Below, in pieces: positions 54,601 to 61,451 of a stretch of DNA of 64,000 nucleotides. The notes under the pieces are model-generated. The model saw only the letters and a list, made by a program, of their open reading frames with translations. It made no database searches and was not told where the DNA came from. A program made the position numbers and the translations under genes. The first letter of the stretch is position 1. The number at the start of each line of letters is the position of its first letter. Where the stretch lies: the NCBI GenBank assembly GCA_041393775.1, contig JAWKJM010000009.1:91153-155152 (forward strand), given 5' to 3'. This stretch comes from JADKAV01 sp041393775 (GTDB lineage Bacteria > Actinomycetota > Actinomycetes > S36-B12 > UBA10799).

Positions 54601-55277
54601 GTGTCGTAGACATGCACCTCGTCGATGGCCGCGTCACTCTGGCTATTGAAGTTGCAGCTGTTGGTCGGGTAGTTGCCTATCGAGACGTCGCGGTTGGGTG
54701 CGGCCGCGATCCCGAGATCGGTGGACCCGGGGCTGCCCTGTACCTGAGCGCCGTCCAGGTACAGGCGAACATTCGCGCCGTCGTATGTTCCGGTCACGAT
54801 GTGCCAGTCACCGTCCCAGACCGACGTGGGCGCGGTTTGCGAGAATGTGATGCCCCCGTCGTTGTAGACGTAGAAGCGCGCGGATCTTCCGCTGCCGGTG
54901 TACAGGCCCCATTCCGCCGCGGTGCAGTCATGCGCGCCCTGCGCCACGATGTACTCCGTCGTGCCGGGCAGAGTACCGTCGCCGCGGACCCACGCGCTGA
55001 CGGTCACAGTGTCGCTGGTCAACCCGCCGGGATGGACGAGGATCCTGCCGGAATCCGCGCTGTTGTGGGTGACCGCATTGCCGAACTTGCCCGCGACCAG
55101 ACCCATGTTGTCGACGTAACCCGTGTGGCCGTTGCCGGATGCATCGGCGGTGGTGTCGCCGGCGAAGGAGTCCAGATGCCACAGCGCCACGGGGTTCGGT
55201 AACGAAACGGCGGCGGCGGTGGGCGCGAACATGCTCGCTGTCAGCGCTGCAGACAGCGTCAGGCTGGTGGCGCCCAT
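51696..55277 (-). CDS. large secreted protein with LamG-like domain
   Basis: An exported protein of 1193 residues. The signal peptide (MGATSLTLSAALTASMF, cleavage near AAA-VSLP) leads to a LamG/concanavalin-like domain (about residues 25-210: LWHLDSFAGDTTADASGNGHTGYV, VSAWVRGDGTLPG, WHIVTGTYDGANVRLYLDG). A Pro/Ser/Thr linker (SPTSSPTPTTAPTDQP) and a PKD-like stretch follow. The central 600 residues are beta-rich and unrecognised; the C-terminus has a fibronectin-like segment (LRIAWRRVPGADSYEVAISG) and a basic tail. No sortase signal or catalytic motif seen. ATG 55277 is chosen because the signal peptide starts there; an open extension reads through R3. R3 copies flank the gene. Confidence 0.72.
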   Translation of the reverse strand: MGATSLTLSAALTASMFAPTAAAVSLPNPVALWHLDSFAGDTTADASGNGHTGYVDNMGLVAGKFGNAVTHNSADSGRILVHPGGLTSDTVTVSAWVRGDGTLPGTTEYIVAQGAHDCTAAEWGLYTGSGRSARFYVYNDGGITFSQTAPTSVWDGDWHIVTGTYDGANVRLYLDGAQVQGSPGSTDLGIAAAPNRDVSIGNYPTNSCNFNSQSDAAIDEVHVYDTALSADQVAELYSPAPAHSPTSSPTPTTAPTDQPAAIQASFTALSRSGVTLLRASGTASRYEWDLNADQVPDLQCPAGSPVLGVNLGKATTASVNLTEFSASGQSRFTQSVQFARAGPAPPKKVRKRIGQSAFCGGDDLTTGLQLPPRACRGAVIVGVIEAQGCLQRVSSTKDLPRGERVLTDQLIAEFQRNPQIVKWIQSVCRAGDPSPGCYRERSTDWRNAAVSATEVYYATNPVNINGMTFRPGKGAAVVISPYLGRIISTDTSVDIGPLPLKIPKRLNLDVRGNTHPLASPLQSGRAGIAGFSLGDVPLGPAKRAFGGFLPKGNVSLDFQQEAGRRFTQLDLHLALPAQFSMAGLEATGDTRVRADNENGLYVDNITVRADRLNLGAVEISDLTFVYNKRGKPDYNCDADWWKATARIYLGSEKGKNAGILMAPDPGPDANGIAFCGRQFRSAGAIVQFGNPIPQPQLFPGVFLDNIGFSVRLEPTVISGTAGLDVVKVAQVQGTMVVALASESQPYTLSANDAGEPLRGLSGHTFRSATIMSGGSYALQVPGTRVTIPIGSGYVAYSYPARAMVGGAARMNLGWIDLAGSVDGDVNVERLLFSIHGKVTADIEGLPQAGAEAWVTSKGVVACLNLWGVHPGAGYKWGGSAEIFWGSPGDGCKPSSYWVDVSAGSGGAQLSATGGIDFRVKRGEKKMIRLLGDSGAPIITVTDPDGARVETTAQAGDGPVKIIRMPDQKRTFVLVVNGKPGRYSIGLTTDSPGVRDAAESQPVTPLRVRGKVVGKGLRRTLKYRVVGGPPKQRITLFEQSAGVYRRLGKAGKSGTVRFAPSGSGRHRIVAEVAYDGVPAAPITVTRFSFKAPKHLPAPKTMRLHRAPKKLRIAWRRVPGADSYEVAISGRSGMSRLKTVKHPRAVVKVPKSLAGRVAIRAVRGPGDKGRVARARFRARAKVKSDFRPFRELRRS

Positions 55278-55371
55278 GCGTGCCGGTAACCGCACGCGGC
55301 CCAAAATACGACCGGCCGAGCCATGTCGTGATCGTCTGTATGGCCGGACTTGTCCGTCGTTCGACGCGGTT

Positions 55372-55432
55372 CCGCGGGGACTTTGGGCCCAGCGCGTCAC
55401 TCAGTGACCCGATCCGACCAAAGTCCCCGCGG
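55372..55432 (+). repeat. R3 nested palindrome, copy 2
   Basis: Perfect 15-base outer arms (55372-55386 and 55418-55432, CCGCGGGGACTTTGG and its complement) and inner arms GTCAC and GTGAC (55396-55408). Same orientation as 51592. It is in the divergent gap 55278-55616, 30 bases from R2 copy 6; nothing else was seen in that gap. Confidence 0.85.
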
Positions 55433-55462
55433 TCCTCGGCTTCTGGCGGACTGCGGGACGAT

Positions 55463-55567
55463 TGTGACGAAGGTGCTGCCCCGTCCGTTACGAAGGTGCG
55501 GGGTCAGTGCCGGTCCGACCGGCCAACAACGCAACAATCCAGGCTTGACCCCCGCAACTTCGTCACA
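55463..55567 (+). repeat. R2 nested palindrome, copy 6 (inner arm lost)
   Basis: Outer arms TGTGACGAAGGTGC and GCAACTTCGTCACA are intact and the left inner arm GTTACGAAGGTGCGGGGTC is present. The right inner arm is replaced by unrelated sequence (GACCGGCCAACAACGCAACA). It lies upstream of the carboxyltransferase gene in a divergent gap. Confidence 0.75.
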
Positions 55568-55616
55568 AGAGGTCCACGCGGGGTTGGCGGGCACCGTCCC
55601 GGATAGGTTCGAGTTC

Positions 55617-57137
55617 GTGGACCCATTGCACGAACTCCAACGCAGGCGCGCCCTCACCGAAGACGACAGCCGGGCCGGCAGGGTGGCCGCTCGCAGGGCC
55701 AAGGGCGGTCGCACTGCCCGGGAGAACATCGATGACCTGCTCGACCCGGGTTCGTTCGTCGAGTACGGCCGGTTGGCCACCGCGGCACAGGAGAAGAGTC
55801 TGACCGTCGAGGAGTTGATGCAGAACAGTCCGGCCGACGGCCTTGTCGCGGGCATCGGCAAGGTGGGTGGCCGGTCGTGCGCCGCGCTCTCGTACGACTA
55901 CATGGTGATGGCGGGCACGCAGGGCATCCGCGGGCATCACAAGTCCGACCGGCTGTTCGGCCTGATCGAGAAGCTGCAGGTGCCGGTCGTTTTCTTCACC
56001 GAGGGCGGCGGCGGACGTCCCAGCGACACCGACTATCCGGTCGTGTCGGCCCTGGACGTGAGGTCCTTCGCTTTGTGGGCGCGCCTGTCCGGGGTCGTAC
56101 CACGGATCGCGGTCGTCTCAGGACGCTGTTTCGCCGGCAACGCGGTTCTGGCGGGGTCAGCGGATCTGATCGTGGCCACTCGAAACTCCACGATCGGAGT
56201 AGCGGGTCCTGCGATGATCGCAAGCGCCGGCCTGGGAGATCACCGCGCTGAGGAGATCGGACCGATCGGTGTGATGTCGGACAACGGAGTGGTCGATCTC
56301 GTGGTCGACGACGAGGCGGCGGCCGTGCGGGTCACCAAGCAACTCATCGGTCTGCTCGCCGGGGACGTCGCCGCGGGGTCCGCGGTCGATCAGCAGTCGT
56401 TGCGGCAAGCCCTGCCCGAACGGGAGAAGCAGGCATATGACATACGGCCGATCATCACCACCCTTGCCGACGTGGGCTCGGTGGTCTTCCTGCGCGAGGC
56501 ATTCGCCCCTGAAATGGTCACCGCGCTGTGCCGCGTCGACGGTCGGCCGGTGGGAATCCTGGGCAATCAGACGCTGCACATGGCCGGTTCGCTGACCGCT
56601 GCGGCGTCCGACAAGGCCGCGCGGTTCGTGCAGTTGTGCGACGCGTTCGGGATCCCGTTGGTGTCTCTGGTGGACACGCCGGGGATCATGGCCGGCCCGG
56701 AAGCCGAACGCACCGCGATCGTGCGCCATGCGTCCCGATTGCTGATCGCCACAGCCCGGATGTCCGTTCCCCTGATCGGGGTGGTGCTGCGACGCGGTTA
56801 CGGGCTCGGCGCGCAGGCCATGCTGGGGGGCAGTACCAAAGAGCCTTTGACAACCGTGGCCTGGCCGAGCGCCCACATGGGACCGATGGGTCTGGAAGGT
56901 GCGGTGCGCCTTGCCATGGGGAAGCAACTGGACCAGATCCCCGACGAGGCCGAACGCAATGCCCGTGTCCGTGAGTTGACCGCCGGTTATCAGGAGCACG
57001 TGACCGCGTTCAACGCCGCCAGGGTGTTCGAGATCGACGATGTGATCGATCCTGCGGAAACCCGCGGCATGATCGCGGCCACGCTGGCGGCCGCGGCCCC
57101 GATCATAGGCAGTGGACGAGCCGTCGACAGCTGGTAG
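55617..57137 (+). CDS. acyl-CoA carboxylase carboxyltransferase subunit-like protein
   Basis: A 506-residue carboxyltransferase (beta-subunit type) of biotin-dependent acyl-CoA carboxylases. The N-terminal crotonase half has ENIDDLLDPGSFVEYG and ADGLVAGIGKVGGRSCAALSYDYMVMAGTQG. The C-terminal half has PVGILGNQTLHMAGSLTAAASDKAARFVQLCDAFGIPLVSLVDTPGIMAGPEAE and RRGYGLGAQAMLGGS. No biotin carboxylase gene is adjacent, so the acyl-CoA substrate is unclear. GTG 55617 is the first start after the R2 element; the frame upstream runs through repeats. Confidence 0.87.
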   Translation: MDPLHELQRRRALTEDDSRAGRVAARRAKGGRTARENIDDLLDPGSFVEYGRLATAAQEKSLTVEELMQNSPADGLVAGIGKVGGRSCAALSYDYMVMAGTQGIRGHHKSDRLFGLIEKLQVPVVFFTEGGGGRPSDTDYPVVSALDVRSFALWARLSGVVPRIAVVSGRCFAGNAVLAGSADLIVATRNSTIGVAGPAMIASAGLGDHRAEEIGPIGVMSDNGVVDLVVDDEAAAVRVTKQLIGLLAGDVAAGSAVDQQSLRQALPEREKQAYDIRPIITTLADVGSVVFLREAFAPEMVTALCRVDGRPVGILGNQTLHMAGSLTAAASDKAARFVQLCDAFGIPLVSLVDTPGIMAGPEAERTAIVRHASRLLIATARMSVPLIGVVLRRGYGLGAQAMLGGSTKEPLTTVAWPSAHMGPMGLEGAVRLAMGKQLDQIPDEAERNARVRELTAGYQEHVTAFNAARVFEIDDVIDPAETRGMIAATLAAAAPIIGSGRAVDSW

Positions 57138-57171
57138 CGCCTGTGGCGGTATTCCCGCGATGACCGCCGCC

Positions 57172-57876
57172 TCAATCCGCACCCAGCATCCGCGTGTTGA
57201 TCGTGATGCCGGTAGCCGTCGTCCTCAGGCGCTCAGCAAGGTCGTCGGCGGCCGACCGCAGGCCTTCGTGCCCGGTGGCCGCCAGTCCATCGAGGAAGAA
57301 GATGACGTCAGTGGTCGATTCGGTCAGGTGGGTGCGGGTGCACTGGCGCCAGTTCCAGCGACGACAAGTCACCCCGCCGTCGTCGCGCCAGACGATCTCA
57401 CCGGGTGCAGGTGTCTCCACCACCGCTTCGCCGCCTACCACGGTCTCGAACGGCTCGTCCCCGGCAGCGACGACCAGCCGCGGCGGACCCACATAGCGGT
57501 CGAGGTCCTCGCCGCCGATCGGGACGAGATGCAGGACCGACACCGCGTTGTACAGGTCGGTCAGCACATCGATGCGGGGGAGTCCATCTGCCGCCCTGCG
57601 GAACAACGATTCCACGCTGCTGCGTGCTTTGCGGGGCTTCACGCCGAACGAGCGGTACGCCTCGCGCCACTCGACGATCTGCGGGATCTGCTCGAGGGGT
57701 TGGTCGGCGAGCAACGTCCGCGCATGCTCCTGTGCGGACTGTAGGGCCGCGTCACTGATTGCATTGGAGGGCCCCCCTTTGACTCCTTCGGCAGTCATCA
57801 GCAGTGCCCGGTAGCCGGGATGACGCTGCTGCACTCCCGCATCGATATACGCCCGGGCCAGGGCAGGGAGAGTCAT
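57172..57876 (-). CDS. B3/B4 domain protein (tRNA-editing-like)
   Basis: A 234-residue stand-alone B3/B4 domain, as found in the editing region of phenylalanyl-tRNA synthetase beta subunits. Characteristic parts are EWREAYRSFGVKPRKARSSVESLFRRA, LPRIDVLTDLYNAVSVLHLVPIGGEDLDRY and GEIVWRDDGGVTCRRWNWRQCTRT. Such proteins may hydrolyse mischarged tRNA. AAGGA lies upstream of the ATG at 57876. Convergent with the carboxyltransferase gene, 34 bases away. Confidence 0.85.
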   Translation of the reverse strand: MTLPALARAYIDAGVQQRHPGYRALLMTAEGVKGGPSNAISDAALQSAQEHARTLLADQPLEQIPQIVEWREAYRSFGVKPRKARSSVESLFRRAADGLPRIDVLTDLYNAVSVLHLVPIGGEDLDRYVGPPRLVVAAGDEPFETVVGGEAVVETPAPGEIVWRDDGGVTCRRWNWRQCTRTHLTESTTDVIFFLDGLAATGHEGLRSAADDLAERLRTTATGITINTRMLGAD

Positions 57877-58042
57877 AGGAGGTCCTTCCGATGAGGGTGA
57901 ACCGGGTCTGCTGCAGGTGCGTGTGGTCTCGCTTGAGGCTACTCATCCCCGGACACGGATCCGGCGGAGGTGCGGGGTGCGCGGGTTGATCCGGCCATGT
58001 AGCCCGATTGCAGCGCGCTGCTCCCGGTGATTCGCTGGGTGG

Positions 58043-58666
58043 GTGACCACGATCCCGGTGTTTCCGCTCGGTTCGGTCCTCTTCCCCCACATGCCTTTGG
58101 CGTTGCGGTTGTTCGAGCCCCGCTACTTGAGGATGCTCGGCGACCTGCTCGGCCGGTCGGAACCGGAGTTCGGGGAGGTGCTCATAGAGCGCGGCCACGA
58201 GGTCGGCGGTGGTGACCAAAGGTTCACGGTGGGGACGATGGCACGGATCCTCAAGGTCGAGGCGCTGGAGGGGTTCATGGCTGTGACGGTGCGCGGCTCG
58301 ACCCGCTTCCGGGTGTCAGCGTGGTTGCCGGACGATCCCTATCCGCGGGCAGAGGTGGATTTCATGCCCAGCCTCGAATGGGACGGCTCGTTGGAGCCGT
58401 TGCGCACCCAGGCCGAGGCGACTGTGCGCCATGCATTGACTCTCGTCGGCGAGTCCCGCGACTCGTGGCCGGCCGATGTGCAACTGTCCGACGACCCCGT
58501 AGCGGCGTGCTGGCAACTCTCGGCCATCACGCCGGTGGGTCCCATCGACCAACTCTGGATGCTGCAGGCCTCGTCGCTGGCTGAATTGCTGTCCCGCACC
58601 GCCGGGTTCGCCGGGGAAGCCGCCGAGACCATGTCGGCGGACTGGCCGGACCCGCCAGGTGATTGA
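58043..58666 (+). CDS. LON substrate-binding domain protein
   Basis: A 207-residue protein consisting of the Lon N-terminal (substrate-binding) domain only: TTIPVFPLGSVLFPHMPLALRLFEPRYLRML, then FGEVLIERGHEVGGGDQRFTVGTMARIL and FRVSAWLPDDPYPRAEV. It has no ATPase or protease part. Stand-alone forms may bind unfolded proteins; the function is not established. Starts at GTG 58043. Convergent with the OsmC gene across R2 copy 7. Confidence 0.88.
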   Translation: MTTIPVFPLGSVLFPHMPLALRLFEPRYLRMLGDLLGRSEPEFGEVLIERGHEVGGGDQRFTVGTMARILKVEALEGFMAVTVRGSTRFRVSAWLPDDPYPRAEVDFMPSLEWDGSLEPLRTQAEATVRHALTLVGESRDSWPADVQLSDDPVAACWQLSAITPVGPIDQLWMLQASSLAELLSRTAGFAGEAAETMSADWPDPPGD

Positions 58667-58712
58667 CGGCTCGGGGAATGCCTGGGCACGGCGGGCGCCT
58701 CGTTGACACGAT

Positions 58713-58824
58713 TGTGACGAAGTTGGTGGCTGGTCCGGCGTTGTGTCACGAAGGTGCGCGGTCCGGCTTGCTTCGACCGCGCACCTTCGTCACAATCCCG
58801 GTTCGGTCCCCGCAACTTCGTCAC
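58713..58824 (+). repeat. R2 nested palindrome, copy 7
   Basis: Outer arms TGTGACGAAGTTG and CAACTTCGTCAC; inner arms TGTCACGAAGGTGCGCGGTC and GACCGCGCACCTTCGTCACA, fully complementary here. It lies between convergent genes. The preceding GACACGATTG resembles the flank of copies 6 and 8, so the unit may extend about 8-10 bases to the left. Confidence 0.88.
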
Positions 58825-58891
58825 GCAAGGGGCTCGTAGGGGGCAAATCCACCCCAGGTTGGCCTCGCCAACCCCGCGACCGGGGCGCGGG

Positions 58892-59317
58892 TCAGGCCGT
58901 CTCCACGGTCAGCGTGATCGGTACCGCCTTGAGCGCCTGACTCACCGGGCAGTTCACCTTCGCGTTCTCGGCGGCTGCAGTGAACGCTTGCGCGTCCAGG
59001 CCGGGTACGTCGCCCTTGACGTGCAGGCGGATCTCGGTGATGCCAGTGCCCGGCTGGAAGTCGACCTCCGCATGTGTCTCAAGTGCCCGGGGCGGGGTGC
59101 CGTTGCCGGCCAGACCGTTCGAAAGTGCCATCGAGAAGCAGGCGCTGTGGGCGGCCGCGATCAGTTCCTCGGGGCTGGTCTTGCCGCCGGGCTCCTCGGC
59201 CCGAGCCGCCCACGACACCGGGAAACTGCCCGTGCCGGAGGACTCGAGCGTGACTTTCCCCGCCCCCTCGAACAGGCTGCCGTTCCAGACCGTCAATGCA
59301 CTGCGTGTGGTTGCCAT
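58892..59317 (-). CDS. OsmC family peroxiredoxin
   Basis: A 141-residue OsmC-type thiol peroxidase that reduces organic hydroperoxides in the cytoplasm. The peroxidatic Cys60 lies in ELIAAAHSACFSMALS and the resolving Cys123 in AKVNCPVSQAL. The N-terminal TVWNGSLFEGAGKVTLES and YTS-like PGGKTSPEELI are typical. Length is normal. The racemase gene is 121 bases upstream on the same strand. Confidence 0.92.
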   Translation of the reverse strand: MATTRSALTVWNGSLFEGAGKVTLESSGTGSFPVSWAARAEEPGGKTSPEELIAAAHSACFSMALSNGLAGNGTPPRALETHAEVDFQPGTGITEIRLHVKGDVPGLDAQAFTAAAENAKVNCPVSQALKAVPITLTVETA

Positions 59318-59438
59318 GTCTCATACCTACCCCGGATCGACGTCACATGTCGACCGCGGTCCCGCCGATTCTTCGCCCGGTCGGCGAAGCGAGGAGGATC
59401 CACGCCGGTCACCGACCATGGGATCCGCGCGCCGCGAC

Positions 59439-60131
59439 CTACTCGCGCAGCGCGAACTCGGCGGCCGCCTCGGCATGGATCCGGGCAGTTGGGAAGTAGG
59501 GGACCGTGAGGTCCTCGGGCCCCACGAGCAGCTCGATCTCCGTGCAGCCAGCGACGACACCTTGCGCACCGCGGTCGGTCAATCGGCTGATGATGGCGAG
59601 GTAGCGGGCCTTGGACGCCTCTGCGATGACCCCGCGCACGAGTTCGTCGTAGATGACGTCGTGCACGTCCGTACGGTCCGGCTCGTCGGGGATCAGCACC
59701 TGCACCCCGCGCCCGCGAAGCCGGCCCACGTAGAAGTCCTGCTCCATGGTGTAGCGGGTCCCCAGCAGCGCCACACATGCGACACCGGCCCCGAGGATCG
59801 CGTCTGCCGTCGCGTCGGCTATGTGCAGGAGCGGCACATCGACGGCATCAGTCACCGCCTCTGCGACCACGTGCATCGTATTGGTGCACACGACGATCGC
59901 TTCGGCGCCGGAACGTTCGAGGTCGCCGGCGGCCGAGGCCAGGACCCGGCCAGCCTCGTCCCAATCGCCGGCCGCCTGCAGCGCTTCGATCTCGGCGAAG
60001 TTGAACGACCGGATGATCAAGTCCGCGGATGCCACGCCGCCGAGGCGTTCGCGCACCAACTGATTGATCAGCCGTTCGTACTCGATCGACGACTCCCACG
60101 ACATCCCGCCGAGCAGTCCGAGACGCTTCAT
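59439..60131 (-). CDS. aspartate/glutamate racemase family protein
   Basis: A 230-residue cofactor-independent amino-acid racemase. The two catalytic cysteines are Cys82 (AIVVCTNTMH) and Cys196 (GVVAGCTEIELLV). The N-terminus KRLGLLGGMSWESSIEYERLINQLV matches the YgeA/aspartate-racemase subgroup. Whether it supplies D-Asp or D-Glu for cell wall, or degrades them, is not visible. ATG 60131; the frame is open far upstream, but only this start gives the family N-terminus. Its promoter is back to back with the GNAT gene. Confidence 0.88.
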   Translation of the reverse strand: MKRLGLLGGMSWESSIEYERLINQLVRERLGGVASADLIIRSFNFAEIEALQAAGDWDEAGRVLASAAGDLERSGAEAIVVCTNTMHVVAEAVTDAVDVPLLHIADATADAILGAGVACVALLGTRYTMEQDFYVGRLRGRGVQVLIPDEPDRTDVHDVIYDELVRGVIAEASKARYLAIISRLTDRGAQGVVAGCTEIELLVGPEDLTVPYFPTARIHAEAAAEFALRE

Positions 60132-60138
60132 GGCACAG

Positions 60139-60144
60139 AACCTA
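60139..60144 (-). promoter_or_regulatory. -10-like hexamer of the racemase gene
   Basis: TAGGTT on the minus strand lies 7 bases before the ATG at 60131, within the 36-base gap shared with the divergent GNAT gene. Confidence 0.35.
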
Positions 60145-60155
60145 CTGGCCGCGAC

Positions 60156-60161
60156 TACAGT
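60156..60161 (+). promoter_or_regulatory. -10-like hexamer of the GNAT gene
   Basis: TACAGT lies 6 bases before ATG 60168 and 11 bases from the divergent racemase -10-like hexamer. Confidence 0.35.
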
Positions 60162-60167
60162 CGCGCC

Positions 60168-60950
60168 ATGGCGGAACTGCCGTTGGGATGGACCACGGAC
60201 CTCGCGGTTCTGGACGCGGCCGGTGCCCGGATAACCGGTCACTGCGACTACCTCTTGGTCCGGTCTGCGGGCAATCCCGGATATCACTGGGGCAACTTCA
60301 TCCTGGTCCTGGATGAGGGAGCGGTCGATGAGCCGGAGCGCTGGGTGGCCACCTTCGAGCGGCACTTCCCGTGCGCGGAGCATCGTGCCATCGGCCTGCC
60401 GTGCGCTGCGGATCCGAGTCTCTGGAACCGGGTGGGACTCGAACTGGGGGCCGATGAAGCGCTGCTCGCTGAGAGCATGCCGCAGTCGCGCCCTCTGCCG
60501 GCCGGCTACACGGTTCGGCAGTTGTCCGACCCCGGGGACTGGAGAAGGTCTGCCGAAGCCCATATCGCCGAGCATTCCCGTGCCGGGGGTGAGGTGGGAG
60601 ACGCGTACGAAGCGTTCGAGTTCCGGCTGATGCATTCCAGCATGAGGATCGCCGAGCGCGGTCTGGGGGCCTCCTTCGGGGTGTTCGCCGGGGACCGGCT
60701 CGTCGCCCAGCTCGGGATCGTGAAGTGCGGGCCCCGGGCCAGGTATCAGGGCGTGCTCACAGATGTCGATCACCGCCGGCGCGGACTGGCCGGCCACCTG
60801 CTGGGGGTCGCAGCCGACTGGGCGCGGACGCAGGGGAATCGGCAATGGGTCATCGTCGCCGAACCGGACAGCCCTGCCGGCAGGCTGTACCGCAGCGTCG
60901 GATTCGTCCCCACGGACCGGTCGTATCAGGCGTACCGGGCCAAGGCCTAG
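60168..60950 (+). CDS. GNAT family N-acetyltransferase
   Basis: A 260-residue protein. Residues 1-110 form a variable N-terminal domain (WGNFILVLDEGAVDEPERWVATFERHFP). Residues 115-260 are a GNAT fold with the acetyl-CoA motif LTDVDHRRRGLAGHLLGVAADWARTQGNRQWVIVAEPDSPAGRLYRSVGFVPTDRSYQAYR. Substrate unknown. ATG 60168 is chosen; the longer reading from 58980 lies antisense to the racemase and OsmC genes and is not credible. Confidence 0.85.
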   Translation: MAELPLGWTTDLAVLDAAGARITGHCDYLLVRSAGNPGYHWGNFILVLDEGAVDEPERWVATFERHFPCAEHRAIGLPCAADPSLWNRVGLELGADEALLAESMPQSRPLPAGYTVRQLSDPGDWRRSAEAHIAEHSRAGGEVGDAYEAFEFRLMHSSMRIAERGLGASFGVFAGDRLVAQLGIVKCGPRARYQGVLTDVDHRRRGLAGHLLGVAADWARTQGNRQWVIVAEPDSPAGRLYRSVGFVPTDRSYQAYRAKA

Positions 60951-60957
60951 GCCCTCG

Positions 60958-60986
60958 TTGCAGCGGTCTGCAGTCCGTGTGATACT
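60958..60986 (+). promoter_or_regulatory. predicted promoter of the MarR-MFS operon
   Basis: TTGCAG (60958-60963) and GATACT (60981-60986) are 17 bases apart. The -10 ends 3 bases before GTG 60990 and 6 bases before GTG 60993, so the mRNA is probably leaderless from the second GTG. CTTGC-5 bases-GCAAG (60985-60999) overlaps the -10 and start and could be a MarR site. Confidence 0.5.
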
Positions 60987-60989
60987 TGC

Positions 60990-61451
60990 GTGGTGCAAGC
61001 AACTATAGACGGGAACGAACTCGCACTCGAGGACGCCGTGGTGTCGCTGTACAAGGCGGCACGCTGCGCGCAGGTACTCACGACCGATGACCTGCTCGAC
61101 CCGGGCCTCGGCCGGATCTTGATCTCGGTGGTGCGCCATGGTCCGGCCCGACCGTCGGTCATCGCCCAGGAGAACCACATCGACCTCTCCACGGCGAGCC
61201 GTCACATCGACGCTCTGCTCCGCCAGGGGCTGGTGGCCAAATCCGTCGATCCCGATGACGCACGCGCGTCATTGGTGGCAGTGACAGCCGAGGGCCGGGA
61301 CGTGATGAAGGCGATGGTCGCCAATCGGACGCGAGCGATCGAACCCGCTCTGGCCGCCTGGTCCGAGCGCGACCGGACGAAACTGGTCTCGCTGTTGGTG
61401 CGGCTGGCACATGACTTGGGTGAACTGATTCAACAGGAGGAAGGGCGATGA
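60990..61451 (+). CDS. MarR family transcriptional regulator
   Basis: A 153-residue winged-helix regulator. The core is LISVVRHGPARPSVIAQENHIDLSTASRHIDALLRQGLVAKSVDPDDARASLVAVTAEGRDVMKAMVANR, the MarR HTH and wing. It overlaps the MFS exporter gene as ATGA and probably represses both through a palindrome at the promoter. The start is GTG 60990 or, if leaderless, GTG 60993. Inducer unknown. Confidence 0.87.
   Translation: MVQATIDGNELALEDAVVSLYKAARCAQVLTTDDLLDPGLGRILISVVRHGPARPSVIAQENHIDLSTASRHIDALLRQGLVAKSVDPDDARASLVAVTAEGRDVMKAMVANRTRAIEPALAAWSERDRTKLVSLLVRLAHDLGELIQQEEGR

Noticed and set aside
58980..60167. Long upstream extension of the GNAT gene
   Set aside because: This part is antisense to the OsmC and racemase genes, whose catalytic motifs are intact.
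60132..61205. Upstream extension of the racemase frame on the minus strand
   Set aside because: It runs antisense through the GNAT and MarR genes; only the part from 60131 has racemase motifs.
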